Below the pieces are notes generated by a model. It saw nothing but the letters and a program-made list of their open reading frames with translations, was not told where the DNA came from and made no database searches. Made by a program: the position numbers and the translations under genes. A stretch of 64,000 bases of DNA. Source: Candidatus Caldisaccharidevorator malaysiensis (GTDB lineage: Bacteria > Armatimonadota > Fervidibacteria > Fervidibacterales > Fervidibacteraceae). Below, in pieces: positions 49,850 through 59,950 of the stretch (its first letter is position 1; the number at the start of each line of letters is the position of its first letter). Location of the stretch: the NCBI GenBank assembly GCA_025057575.1, contig JANXBO010000008.1, positions 1 through 64,000 of the forward strand. Direction: 5' to 3'.

Positions 49850-51229
49850 TTGAATCCAGTTGACAAAGACGAAGGGAACGATCGGTCAGCCTTGGAAAGG
49901 GAGACGCCGGTCGCCCAGCCGACTGCCCGGCTGACGGTGACCGATGCCAGCGCCATCATCATTGGCATCGTTATCGGGGCTGGCATTTTTAAGACGGCGC
50001 CGATGGTCGCAAGCCAAAGCGGTCACCCGGTGACTTTTCTCCTTCTTTGGGTCATCGGTGGGCTGGTTTCTTTCATCGGCGCGCTCGTCTATGCAGAGTT
50101 GACCACCGCTTACCCGGATGCCGGTGGAGAGTATCATTTGCTTCATCGGGCTTTCGGTCCTGATCTTTCTTTTCTGTTTGCCTGGGCAAGGATGACCGTT
50201 ATCCAGACGGGCTCCATCGCCGGTCTGGCTTTCATTTTCGGGGACTATGCCAGCCAAGTGTGGTCTCTGGGCACTTACTCGTCCGTCGCCTATGCCGTGC
50301 CCGCGATCGTTATCCTGACCGCCCTCAACGCTGTCAGCGTGGAGCAGGGTGCCCTTGCTCAAAAAATCCTGACGGGAGCCAAGATTCTCGGGCTCTTGAT
50401 CGTCGTTGTCGGCGGACTGATCGCCGGACCAGCGTCCCCAGAACCGGTAAAACCTCCCGAATCCTTTTCCATCGGGCTGGCGCTCGTTTTTGTCCTCTTT
50501 ACCTACGGAGGCTGGAATGAGGCGGCTTACATCTCGGCGGAAGTTCGCAATGTGGAAAGGAATTTGGTGCGGGCGCTTTTCGTCTCTATCGGCACCATTA
50601 CCGGCATCTACGTTCTCGTTAATGCTGCTTATCTGTATGGGCTGGGATTTTATGCGGTTGCCCAGTCGAAGGTCGTGGCAGCCGATTTGATGGAAAAGGC
50701 TTTGGGCTCCTGGGCGGGAAAACTGGTCAGTGTTTTGGTGGCGGTCTCTGCCCTCGGCGCTCTCAATGCGACGATCATCACCGGCGCCAGGACTAACTAC
50801 GCTTTGGGTCGGCAATTTCCTCTCTTCTCCTTTTTGGGACAATGGAACACCACCACTCAGACGCCCCTCAACGCTCTCATCGTTCAGGCGCTAATCGCTC
50901 TGGTCCTCACCGCCCTCGGAGCCTACACCCGTGATGAATTCACTACAATGGTAGAGTTCACCGCCCCCGTCTTTTGGTTCTTTTTTCTGCTAACGGGGTT
51001 AACGGTGTTTGTCTTGCGCACTCACCATCCGGACCGACCCCGACCCTTCCGAGCCCCTCTCTATCCCTTGACACCGTTGCTGTTCTGCCTTTTCTGCCTT
51101 TATATGCTTTACTCCAGTCTCGCCTACAGTGCCACTTTAGAACACAAAGGATTGGGTGCCCGAGCAGGGGTGGCGTTCTTGCTGTGCGGACTGCCCTTTC
51201 TTTTGGCGATTCGCCGCCAGTCTCGGTGA
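49850..51229 (+). CDS. APC family amino acid permease
   Basis: LTVTDASAIIIGIVIGAGIFKTAPMVASQSG...SFIGALVYAELTTAYPDAGGEYHLLHRAFGPDLSFLFAW; about 12 TM segments. Confidence 0.92.
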   Translation: MNPVDKDEGNDRSALERETPVAQPTARLTVTDASAIIIGIVIGAGIFKTAPMVASQSGHPVTFLLLWVIGGLVSFIGALVYAELTTAYPDAGGEYHLLHRAFGPDLSFLFAWARMTVIQTGSIAGLAFIFGDYASQVWSLGTYSSVAYAVPAIVILTALNAVSVEQGALAQKILTGAKILGLLIVVVGGLIAGPASPEPVKPPESFSIGLALVFVLFTYGGWNEAAYISAEVRNVERNLVRALFVSIGTITGIYVLVNAAYLYGLGFYAVAQSKVVAADLMEKALGSWAGKLVSVLVAVSALGALNATIITGARTNYALGRQFPLFSFLGQWNTTTQTPLNALIVQALIALVLTALGAYTRDEFTTMVEFTAPVFWFFFLLTGLTVFVLRTHHPDRPRPFRAPLYPLTPLLFCLFCLYMLYSSLAYSATLEHKGLGARAGVAFLLCGLPFLLAIRRQSR

Positions 51230-51302
51230 CGGAGCGTTCGTCTAAAACTTTACCAGGAACGCTTTACCGATCGGGCAAGAGAAAAAGGAGGAATGGACGA
51301 TT

Positions 51303-52460
51303 ATGACGGTGAGGAGGTTGCTTGTGGTGCTCGGCGTTGGTTCTTTGCTTTCGGGTTTGGTCGTTGCTTGGGTGATTGCTGGACAGCCCCGACCGCCCGA
51401 TGTCCCTTATGTGCCGACGCCCCAGCCGGTGGTGGAAGAGATGCTCAAAATAGCCCAAGTCACAAGTGCCGATGTGGTCTATGACCTGGGATGTGGTGAC
51501 GGGCGCATTGTGGTGACCGCTGCCAGCAAGTTCGGTGCGCGCGGTGTCGGCGTGGACATTGACCCTCAAAGAATTAAGGAGTCCAAGGAGAACGCCCAGA
51601 AAGCCAGGGTCACCGACAAGACTAAGTTCATCCTCGGTGACCTTTTTGAACTAGACCTGCGCCCTGCCACAGTCGTGACCCTTTACCTTCTCCCCAGCAT
51701 CAACATTCGTTTACGACCCAAACTGTTTCGGGAACTGGCTCCTGGAACTCGGGTCGTCTCTCACGATTTTGATATGGACGAGTGGGAAGCCGACGAGACC
51801 CGATCGGTTGATGGTCCTTATCGGGACCACACCATCTATTACTGGGTGATCCCAGCATCGGTCGGAGGCATTTGGGAGTGGACCGTGCCGACAGCCCAAG
51901 GACAAAGGACCTATACTGCCCGTCTCCGTCAACACTTTCAGAAACTTTACGGGACCGTTTCCTGGGGGCGTCAAGAGCAGACCATCCGATCAGGCAAAGT
52001 GACGGGGCATCTGGTCGCTTTTGAAGTGCAGACCAAGATGAACGGGCAGGCGGTTAAAATCGCCTTTTCCGGCAAAGTGAACGGAGACTCGCTGATCGGA
52101 ACCGTTGACATCAGCGGTGGTCCCCTTGCGGGCAAGAGAGACTGGAAAGCGACGCGAAAACCGGGAAAACTGACCGGTCGCTGGCGCTTCGGCGTTCCCT
52201 CGTCGGCTGGTGGTGGAGAGGCAGACCTGATCGTTCAAGAGGAAAAGGGCTCTTTATCAGGCGTTTTGTCTTACAAGGGTCGCAGGGAGCAACTGGAACA
52301 GTTCTATGTTTGGGGGACCTCTATCTACTTCACCGCCAATGGAGAGGGAGCCAGCCGATGGGCCGTGAGCGGTCTGGCAGAGGGCGATCGGATGACCGGC
52401 ACCTTCCAGTTCGGCTCTTCCGACCCCGTCCCTTGGACAGCAGAGAGAGTGATCCGCTGA
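51303..52460 (+). CDS. SAM-dependent methyltransferase with N-terminal signal anchor and C-terminal beta domain
   Basis: VPTPQPVVEEMLKIAQVTSADVVYDLGCGDGRIVVTAASKFGARGVGVDIDPQRIKESKENAQ...FILGDLFELDLRPATVVTLYLLPSINIRLRPKLFRELAPGTRVVSHDFDMDEW. Confidence 0.88.
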   Translation: MTVRRLLVVLGVGSLLSGLVVAWVIAGQPRPPDVPYVPTPQPVVEEMLKIAQVTSADVVYDLGCGDGRIVVTAASKFGARGVGVDIDPQRIKESKENAQKARVTDKTKFILGDLFELDLRPATVVTLYLLPSINIRLRPKLFRELAPGTRVVSHDFDMDEWEADETRSVDGPYRDHTIYYWVIPASVGGIWEWTVPTAQGQRTYTARLRQHFQKLYGTVSWGRQEQTIRSGKVTGHLVAFEVQTKMNGQAVKIAFSGKVNGDSLIGTVDISGGPLAGKRDWKATRKPGKLTGRWRFGVPSSAGGGEADLIVQEEKGSLSGVLSYKGRREQLEQFYVWGTSIYFTANGEGASRWAVSGLAEGDRMTGTFQFGSSDPVPWTAERVIR

Positions 52461-52473
52461 TTGCGTAGAGTGG

Positions 52474-55400
52474 GTGGCGATGGCGAAAGAGAGGGCTTCG
52501 CCGCCCCACAACACCTGGCTAGTGAGGGCCTTTTCAAGCCTGCTGTTGACCTGGATCTCCCTCGCAGCGGCATTAGAGCCTAACCAGATTGAGAACGGCG
52601 GGCTTGATTGGGACCGCGACCGAGACGGCGTCGCCGACGGTTGGCAACCGGAGGTGCACATCACAGAAGGCGCCGCAGGGTCCTTTGTTCTTGATCGGCG
52701 GCAGGCTCGTTTTGGGCGAGGCTCTCAGAGAATCCAGCACTATTCTGATTCTGGCTGGGTTCGGGTCAGTCAGGATTTGATTCCCGCTGCCCCTAACTGC
52801 CCCTATCTCTTTCAATGCTGGGTTTTGCCCCAGACCCGCTTCGTTGTCATTCTCTACACGAGGGACGAAACGGGGCGCTACAGAGACCTGTGGAGCATTC
52901 GGGGTAAGGCACGCGATGGCAACCGATGGGAAAGGATTCAAGCGCTTGTGGTGACCCCGCCGTCGGCTCGTTGGATAAAGGTTTCTCTCGTAACCGAAAC
53001 GAAGGGCATCGCCTGGTTTGACGAGGTGGAATTGGTTCCCCTTTCCCCACCGCCCACCATCCTTGTTCCCAGACGACCGGATTCGCCCGTGCTGGATGGG
53101 CGGCTGGACGATCCCTGCTGGAAAGACTTAGAACCGTTGGACTTGTTTCTCAATATTCAAGACCAAAAACCAGTAGCCGTGAAGACCGTTGCCCGCATGT
53201 TTTCCAATTCCGAGAACCTTTTCCTCTCCTTCTTCTGCGAGGAGCCGTCGCCACAGAGGATGAAACTTGGCAGTCGCCAGCGAGGCGAACCTGCCTACCA
53301 GGATGACTGCGTGGAAGTCTATCTCTCCGATAACCGGCAGGACTTCATCCAGTTAGTCGTCACCGCTGAGGGTAATGTCTTCAGCCAGAAGGCGACAGCA
53401 GAACCGATTACCCGCCATTGGTGGTCCCTTCCGTCCCGATTCCAGATACCCTGGTCAGGACAATGGCGCACCGCCACACATATCGGACCAAACTATTGGA
53501 GCGCTGAGATCGCAATTCCCCTGAAAGAGGTTCCCAATCTGGTCTCGGGCAGCGGCGGCATTAACTTGTGCCGTTCGCGAAAGGCAGGCGACCAGAAGGA
53601 AGAGAGTGCCTTCGCCTACCTGGCGCCTGCTTCTTTCCAGAGAACCAGCGCCTTTCCCATCCTAATGCTCTTGCACAAAGTCCCTGAAACAAGGCGGTCG
53701 TCGGGCAGAGTCGCTGACGATCAGGTGCTCATTCCGGCGCCTCAAAGGCTGATTAAGAAAAAAGGCGGGCTGACGGTCCGCCAAGGTCTTGATGTTTTGG
53801 TCTTTGCACCTGATGATCCCCTTATCCGATCCGCTCTATGGTTTTTTCAATCCAAAACTGGTCTGCCCATCCGCTGGCGGTTCGCTACTCGTCATCAGGG
53901 AGACCGAAAGTTGCCCACTTTGACGATCGCCACCCCTGATCAGTTGCCTTCTTCCGCTCCGGTTCCTGCCCACCTTCCAACCGTTCTTCAGTTTTTAAAG
54001 CAAAGAGGAGAAGAGTCCTACTTCCTTTTGATCTCACCCGATAGGGAAAGTGTCTCTCGTTCCTCCACCCGGAAGCGCCCAAACAAGCCGGGCGATGTCT
54101 GGCTCATCGGTTCTACCTCAAGGGGTCTTCGGAATGGATTAATGACCCTCTTTCACCTCGTCGGCAATGCCCTTAGCAACAAGGACCTTGGGGTCCTACC
54201 CGCTTGTGAAATCTGGGATTACCCTGATCTGTCATTTCGCGCCTGGCATACCGTTGCGCCCTTAGAGCATCAGTTGCCGATCTATGAGCGCTTTCTAGAT
54301 CTTTTGGTAAGCCTCAAGTTCAACGCTTGGGTGATAGAGGTCAATGACCGTTTTCCCTACCGATCTCATCCCCAGATCCCTCATCCCCGTGCGCCGACCC
54401 GTGAGCAATTAGCACAATTCCTAAAAAGAGCAAGAAGCCTCGGCGTAGAGGTAGTCCCCCAAGTCCAGTCCTTTGGTCACTTTGAATATGTGCTGTCCCA
54501 GCCGTCCTACGCCCACTTAAGCGAGTTGAAGGACCCTGATCCCCGCTGGGGCTTCTACTCCTATTGCCCTTCCAACCCGGAAACCTACAAGGTTCTCTTT
54601 GACCTGATGGATGAGGTCATTGAAGTGTTCCAGCCGACTTGGTTCCACATCGGACACGACGAGATCACCTTTGTCCCGATGGCGGTCTGCCCTCGTTGCA
54701 AAGGGCAAAACCCCTGGGACCTGTTAGCAAGCGACATCATCCGGATTTATCAGCACCTAAAGAAAAGGGGTATTGAGAAGGTCTGTCTTTGGTGTGATCA
54801 ATTGGAACCCAGCCGGACGGGGGGACCACCTTACAACACTTATTTGGCTGCTGACCAACTTCCAAAGGACCTGGTGATCTTCTGCTGGCACTACGAGCCC
54901 GCCAGGACCTATCCCTGGTTGACGCGTCTTCGGGAGAAGGGGTTTGCCACCATTGCCTGTCCCTGGTATCACGCCAGCAATATTTGGACTTTTGCCCGCG
55001 AAAGCCTTGACCGAAAGGCGCTGGGTCTGTGCGGAACGACGTGGTATGACCTATCAGGTTTTGAGAACCAGATAGACCTGATGACCAGCCTCATCGTCGG
55101 CTCCGAAAACTCTTGGTCAGTGGAAATTCCCCCTCTCTCCCGAGCACCCCACCCCGGACCGGTGATTCAAGACCTATTGGCTCTTTTGGGCTACCGCTCA
55201 CACTGGGTGTCGAAGACAGGTTCGTTTCAAGTCCTTGACATTAGCCCCTGGGCGAATAAGAGTCTTTTTGAGCCGTCGGCGGATCCGTTCATCCGCGACC
55301 GAGATTCCCGTTTGGCGTCCGTAGACCAATTGATTGGTTATAAGCAACAGGTGCCCTTTTTACTACCGAAGTTTGCCGGTGATGTCGGCGTCGTCGCTCT

Positions 55401-55818
55401 CAGCCATCAGTCCCAACCAACGATCACCAACTTCATCGCGATCCCGATCAATCGGAAAGTGCGTTCCCTCTACTTTCTTTGGACGACCAGTCGCCGACCC
55501 ATCCCGACAGAGACGCTCTATGAGCGGGGCGCGACCGATCCGCGCCGAGTCGCTATCCTAACCGTCCACAACCAGGATGGGACATCCTTCCACCAGAGGC
55601 TGATCTATCGCCGGCATATAACCGAGTGGACCGATCGGCTGGGTTGCAGCGAAGCCCGACTGGTCTATCAAGGAAGAACAGACAGGGGACAGATTTTCAG
55701 TTTGTGCGCTTATCGGTGGGACAACCCGAGCCCGGAACAACCAATTCAGTGGATCGCTCTCTCCGCCCTGCCGGTGCCTGTAACCATTGCTTTGTTAGCC
55801 ATTACTCTCGTTGACTGA
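52474..55818 (+). CDS. Multi-domain glycoside hydrolase (GH20 beta-N-acetylhexosaminidase-like)
   Basis: Signal peptide; N-terminal CBM-like beta domains (VLDGRLDDPCWKDLEPLDLFLNIQDQKPVAVKTVARMFSNSENLFLSFFCEEP is CBM9-like). Catalytic region LKFNAWVIEVNDRFPYRSHP...VEVVPQVQSFGHFEYVLSQPSYAHLSE...PTWFHIGHDEITFV. Confidence 0.82.
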   Translation: MAMAKERASPPHNTWLVRAFSSLLLTWISLAAALEPNQIENGGLDWDRDRDGVADGWQPEVHITEGAAGSFVLDRRQARFGRGSQRIQHYSDSGWVRVSQDLIPAAPNCPYLFQCWVLPQTRFVVILYTRDETGRYRDLWSIRGKARDGNRWERIQALVVTPPSARWIKVSLVTETKGIAWFDEVELVPLSPPPTILVPRRPDSPVLDGRLDDPCWKDLEPLDLFLNIQDQKPVAVKTVARMFSNSENLFLSFFCEEPSPQRMKLGSRQRGEPAYQDDCVEVYLSDNRQDFIQLVVTAEGNVFSQKATAEPITRHWWSLPSRFQIPWSGQWRTATHIGPNYWSAEIAIPLKEVPNLVSGSGGINLCRSRKAGDQKEESAFAYLAPASFQRTSAFPILMLLHKVPETRRSSGRVADDQVLIPAPQRLIKKKGGLTVRQGLDVLVFAPDDPLIRSALWFFQSKTGLPIRWRFATRHQGDRKLPTLTIATPDQLPSSAPVPAHLPTVLQFLKQRGEESYFLLISPDRESVSRSSTRKRPNKPGDVWLIGSTSRGLRNGLMTLFHLVGNALSNKDLGVLPACEIWDYPDLSFRAWHTVAPLEHQLPIYERFLDLLVSLKFNAWVIEVNDRFPYRSHPQIPHPRAPTREQLAQFLKRARSLGVEVVPQVQSFGHFEYVLSQPSYAHLSELKDPDPRWGFYSYCPSNPETYKVLFDLMDEVIEVFQPTWFHIGHDEITFVPMAVCPRCKGQNPWDLLASDIIRIYQHLKKRGIEKVCLWCDQLEPSRTGGPPYNTYLAADQLPKDLVIFCWHYEPARTYPWLTRLREKGFATIACPWYHASNIWTFARESLDRKALGLCGTTWYDLSGFENQIDLMTSLIVGSENSWSVEIPPLSRAPHPGPVIQDLLALLGYRSHWVSKTGSFQVLDISPWANKSLFEPSADPFIRDRDSRLASVDQLIGYKQQVPFLLPKFAGDVGVVALSHQSQPTITNFIAIPINRKVRSLYFLWTTSRRPIPTETLYERGATDPRRVAILTVHNQDGTSFHQRLIYRRHITEWTDRLGCSEARLVYQGRTDRGQIFSLCAYRWDNPSPEQPIQWIALSALPVPVTIALLAITLVD

Positions 55819-55827
55819 CAAGGAGGT

Positions 55828-56745
55828 GTGCGGATGGTGGTAGAAAAGGTCGGCTACGGAGGCTGGACAAACTGTTACCGAATGAGCAACGGGATCATTG
55901 ATCTTATCGTCACTGCCGATGTGGGTCCCCGAATCATCCGGTTGGGTTTTGTCGGATACGAGAATGAATTTGCGGAGTTCAGCGACCAGTTGGGACGGAC
56001 CGGCGGTGATCAGTGGCGGATCTATGGTGGACATCGCCTCTGGCATGCCCCCGAAGCAAAGCCCCGAACCTATTCTCCTGATAACCAACCTGTGGAAATC
56101 ATCGTCAGCGACAGCCATCTGACCGCTGTGCAGAAGACGGAGCAGGAAACGGGCATTCAGAAGAGTTTGGTCATTAAAATACATCCCATCAGACCCCAGG
56201 TGACGGTGTCCCACATTTTGACGAATAGGAATCTGTGGGCTGTTGAACTGGCACCGTGGGCACTGTCGGTGATGGCGCCCGGCGGAAGGGCTCTGATTCC
56301 TCTTCCTCCCTACATCCCTCACGAAGAGAAACTGCTGCCGGCAGCCCCTCTTGTGCTATGGCACTACACTGACCTTTCCGACGCCCGCTGGCAGTTTGGC
56401 CGCCGCCTGATCGTTCTCCGCCAAGATCCTCAACAGAGCCAGCCCCAAAAGATTGGTTTATCCAATGGTGAGGGCTGGCTCGCCTACCATCGGTCGGATC
56501 GTCTGTTTGTCAAGCGATATCAACATTTTTGGGATCGTGCCTACCCCGACTTTGGTGCTTCTACGGAAGTTTTCACGAATGCCGAAATGTTGGAACTGGA
56601 AACCTTGGGACCTTTGACCCGCTTGGAGCCTGATCAATCGGTGACCCACACCGAGCACTGGAGCCTTTACAAAGGCGTGGCGTTACCGGACGAGCCCGAT
56701 CAAATTGCTGAGGCTTTGGATGCGTTGTTTGAGGCGGAGCGATAA
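55828..56745 (+). CDS. DUF4380/aldose-epimerase-like hypothetical protein
   Basis: GGWTNCYRMSNGIIDLIVTADVGPRIIRLGFVGYENEFAEFSDQLGRTGGDQWRIYGGHRLWHAPEAKPRTYSPDNQPV. Confidence 0.75.
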   Translation: MRMVVEKVGYGGWTNCYRMSNGIIDLIVTADVGPRIIRLGFVGYENEFAEFSDQLGRTGGDQWRIYGGHRLWHAPEAKPRTYSPDNQPVEIIVSDSHLTAVQKTEQETGIQKSLVIKIHPIRPQVTVSHILTNRNLWAVELAPWALSVMAPGGRALIPLPPYIPHEEKLLPAAPLVLWHYTDLSDARWQFGRRLIVLRQDPQQSQPQKIGLSNGEGWLAYHRSDRLFVKRYQHFWDRAYPDFGASTEVFTNAEMLELETLGPLTRLEPDQSVTHTEHWSLYKGVALPDEPDQIAEALDALFEAER

Positions 56746-56747
56746 GA

Positions 56748-58088
56748 CTACTCGGCGGAGCCAGTGACATCCGTCAAGTGGAATTCACTGACCCGCATCG
56801 CCGGCACGACTTCTGCCCACTCCCACTCTGGAGCCCCTGCCCTTTCCGCTTCGCTCATCGCCTCTACACTGTTGAGAAGATCAAGGACGCTCTGGTTAAA
56901 CCGGAAATTCTTGACAGCGCGGGTGACCTCGCCCTTCTCTATCAAAAAAACACCATCCCGAGTCAATCCGGTAAGGAGCACCTTCATCGGATCTACGGTC
57001 CCGATATACCAAAGCCGAGTGATCAGCAAGCCCTTGTCCGTTTCCCGAATCAGATCGTCAAGAGTCTTTTGCCCGCCGACCAGGACCAGACCCCGAGGAA
57101 AGGCTCCGAAAGCCCCTTTGGGATCCACCGAGTGACCCGTCGGCTCCTGACCCAGTCGGTGGGCGGTCACCCGATCATAGACGAGGTTGGTGGCGACCCC
57201 TTTGTCAATCAAGACCACTTTCTTTGTCGGATAACCTTCCGCATCAAACGGACAGCCCTGATGAAGGGGATGACTAATATCGGAGACTAAGGTGATATTC
57301 TCCCCAAAAAGTTTCTGCCCGACCCGACCGGTCAGCCAACTTCTCTTCTCATAGACGGACAAAGCATCAAAGCCCACAGACAAGAAAATGATTAAGTCCG
57401 CCACCGCACTGGGTTCCAAAACGACCCGATAAACGCCCGGGGGCAACTCAATCGGATTTCGGTTCCTCTTCGCCTTTTCAATGGCTTTTGTTGTTGCGGT
57501 ATGCGGGTCGGCATCATCCCACCGAAAACTGCTGACCGATGCCCAGCCCGTCCCGTCTTCGCCAAAAACCGTGATACTAAAGGAACGATCGGTCCTTTCA
57601 TAAAAGGCGACGAGACCGTTGCTATTGGCGAGAAAGAGTGAGGTAAAAGCCGTCCGATGTGCGCCCGCTGCCGTCAGATTTTCCGCTCGGCATCGTTCAA
57701 TAGCAGCGACAACCGAGTCCGCCCTTTCCTGTGGTGACACGCTCAGCAGCCGATCGTCAACAGCGTGAATGGGCGTGTAAGTCTGAGGACCGAGCCGGGG
57801 CAATAGCGAGGGATCGGGAGGCATCACCTTAACGGCATCCAGTGCCCGTTCCGTCACCGCCCTCAGCGACTCATCGTCCATCTGGTTGGTAGCCGATTCC
57901 GCCATTCTTTGATCCTGAAAGACCCGCACCGTTAACGAGATATCGTTGCGAGCGACATTCTGGTGAATCTCGTTATTGGCGAATCGGGTCAACGCTTCAT
58001 CTGTAACAGTGATCACGACTTCTGTCTCGGAGGCAGAGGACTGGTGGAAAACTTTGTCGGCGATGTTCATCAGGTGTTCTTTCGTCAC
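56748..58088 (-). CDS. TldD/PmbA family protein (PmbA-like)
   Basis: EVVITVTDEALTRFANNEIHQNVARNDISLTVRVFQDQRMAESATNQMDDESLRAVTERAL...GCPFDAEGYPTKKVVLIDKGVATNLVYDR. Confidence 0.9.
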   Translation of the reverse strand: MTKEHLMNIADKVFHQSSASETEVVITVTDEALTRFANNEIHQNVARNDISLTVRVFQDQRMAESATNQMDDESLRAVTERALDAVKVMPPDPSLLPRLGPQTYTPIHAVDDRLLSVSPQERADSVVAAIERCRAENLTAAGAHRTAFTSLFLANSNGLVAFYERTDRSFSITVFGEDGTGWASVSSFRWDDADPHTATTKAIEKAKRNRNPIELPPGVYRVVLEPSAVADLIIFLSVGFDALSVYEKRSWLTGRVGQKLFGENITLVSDISHPLHQGCPFDAEGYPTKKVVLIDKGVATNLVYDRVTAHRLGQEPTGHSVDPKGAFGAFPRGLVLVGGQKTLDDLIRETDKGLLITRLWYIGTVDPMKVLLTGLTRDGVFLIEKGEVTRAVKNFRFNQSVLDLLNSVEAMSEAERAGAPEWEWAEVVPAMRVSEFHLTDVTGSAE

Positions 58089-58132
58089 TTATCTATCCTC
58101 CCTTAGATAGAAACAGTCGTCCCTCAGAAAAG

Positions 58133-59578
58133 TCAGCGTGCTGGAAAGACCTTGACTTTTCGGAAAAGAGCGGGCGCAGCGCCGTGGGACATTTCGGCTC
58201 TTTGCGGGGGTTCCCCTTTGCCACAATTCGGAACGCCCCACAAAATCCAATGATGAGGTCCTGCAATCCCTTGACAGGAACCCCAAAACTCCCAAGTGAT
58301 CCCCGAGTAACAAGGGTTCTTCACCATTCGGACCTTCTTACCATCCTTGATCTCCCAGCCGACCTCGCAGCCAAACTGAAACTGAACCCTGCGGTTGTCT
58401 ATACTCCAACTCCGGTTGACCGCCATTAAAACCCCGTGCCGGACGTCGTTGATCAAATCGTCTGGTTCACCTTGCCCGGGCAGGAGGCTGATGTTGACCA
58501 TCCGGATGATCGGCAGGTTCTGCCATCCATCGGCTCGCAAGCAGCCGTGACTGCGCCTCTCTCCAGTCGCCCCTGCCGTCTCGCGGGAGGTCAAGTAGTC
58601 AACCAATATTCCTTCCTTAATCAGATGCCAACTTTGGGCTTCCACTCCTTCATCGTCGTAGCCGAAAGTCGCCAGTCCGCCCGGCGAAGTAGCGTCTGCG
58701 ACGATGTGGACCAATGGAGAGCCATACCGAAAACTGCCTTTCTTTTCCAAAGTCGCAAAACTGGTGCCGGCATAGTTCGCCTCCATCCCCAAGACCCGAT
58801 CTAACTCAAGAGCATGACCGACGGATTCGTGAATTTGAAGAGCCAATTGCGAGCCATCCAAAACCAGATCCATCTCCCCCTCCGGACACAAGGGTGCTGA
58901 CAAGAGGGCTCGGGCTTCTTCGGCGATCAAAGACGAGTGACCGGGCAAATCCAGTTCTTCCACCAACTCATAACCTTTGCCCATAAACTGACCGCCGTGG
59001 GACTGCGGATAGGATCGGACCTGAAGGTCGCTCCCGTCGGTCGCCTGAGCCTGAATCCCTGCCCCACTGCGGATCAGAATCTGCTCAATAAGTGACCCCT
59101 CTGAATTGGCAAACCATTGGGTCTTTCGTTGAAAACTCATCCAACCATACGCCAGAGCGACCGAAGGGGTCTTTAAGATGATTTCCGTGCAGTGGAGAAG
59201 GAGAGCCACTTTGTCTTCCAAAGGAACAGCGAAGGGATCTTTTGCGATGGGAGTCTGATAGAAAGCCTGATGAGCCGGCTCGGGGGCAAGACGAACAGGT
59301 CCCGGTTTCATCTGAGCGCTGGCTCTAGCAATTTCTACAGCGGCTTTGGCAACAGTGGTGGCGCCCTCCTCCGTCAAGTCCCGACTGGCGCAATAGCCCC
59401 AAGCGCCGTCACAAAGGACCCGTATTCCGATACCCTTATCCTCCCCCCTCTCTACCGTCGCCACCCGATCGTTGCGAACGATCAGTTCTTCCCTCTCTGT
59501 CATCAGCACGCGGACATCGGCAAATTCCGCGCCCAGCCGTCTCGCTTCCTCAACGGCGACCTGACACATTTCCTTCAT
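58133..59578 (-). CDS. TldD/PmbA family protein (TldD-like metalloprotease subunit)
   Basis: GAEFADVRVLMTEREELIVRNDRVATVERGEDKGIGIRVLCDGAWGYCAS...LHCTEIILKTPSVALAYGWMSFQRKTQWFANSEGSLIEQ...LQIHESVGHALELDRVLGMEANYAGTSFA (HExxH-like). Confidence 0.92.
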   Translation of the reverse strand: MKEMCQVAVEEARRLGAEFADVRVLMTEREELIVRNDRVATVERGEDKGIGIRVLCDGAWGYCASRDLTEEGATTVAKAAVEIARASAQMKPGPVRLAPEPAHQAFYQTPIAKDPFAVPLEDKVALLLHCTEIILKTPSVALAYGWMSFQRKTQWFANSEGSLIEQILIRSGAGIQAQATDGSDLQVRSYPQSHGGQFMGKGYELVEELDLPGHSSLIAEEARALLSAPLCPEGEMDLVLDGSQLALQIHESVGHALELDRVLGMEANYAGTSFATLEKKGSFRYGSPLVHIVADATSPGGLATFGYDDEGVEAQSWHLIKEGILVDYLTSRETAGATGERRSHGCLRADGWQNLPIIRMVNISLLPGQGEPDDLINDVRHGVLMAVNRSWSIDNRRVQFQFGCEVGWEIKDGKKVRMVKNPCYSGITWEFWGSCQGIAGPHHWILWGVPNCGKGEPPQRAEMSHGAAPALFRKVKVFPAR

Positions 59579-59950
59579 CGTTGTCCTCCCCAGCCTTGTT
59601 ATCAACAAACTTTCTTTCAAGTCTGTCATTTCCAAGCGGTTCTGAAAGGATTTTCGCCTTCAAGCCCCCGACTCATTGACTCTTTCCAACAAAGGGCTGA
59701 TCTGACTGCGAGGGATCGGCGTTCAGCCATTTTCCTTGACCGAACACGTGAGCGTCTTGACAAAACGATCACGTTTCGGGTAATTCGCTGGGTGAGACTC
59801 ATCCCCTCTCCACCAAAAGCAGCCTGCTCCGGTTAGAAACCCGATTTTAGTAAAACCGCTGCCTGAACGGGGCAACCGTTTGGACTTTGGATTTAAAAGA
59901 CAAAGCCCCTTTAGTGAAGAGAACCGGTTACAGTTAGCCTGCTTTCGCTG

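Noticed and set aside
49886-50842. 318-aa minus-strand ORF
   Set aside because: Antisense to the APC permease; low-complexity charged/Asp-Asn-rich shadow ORF.
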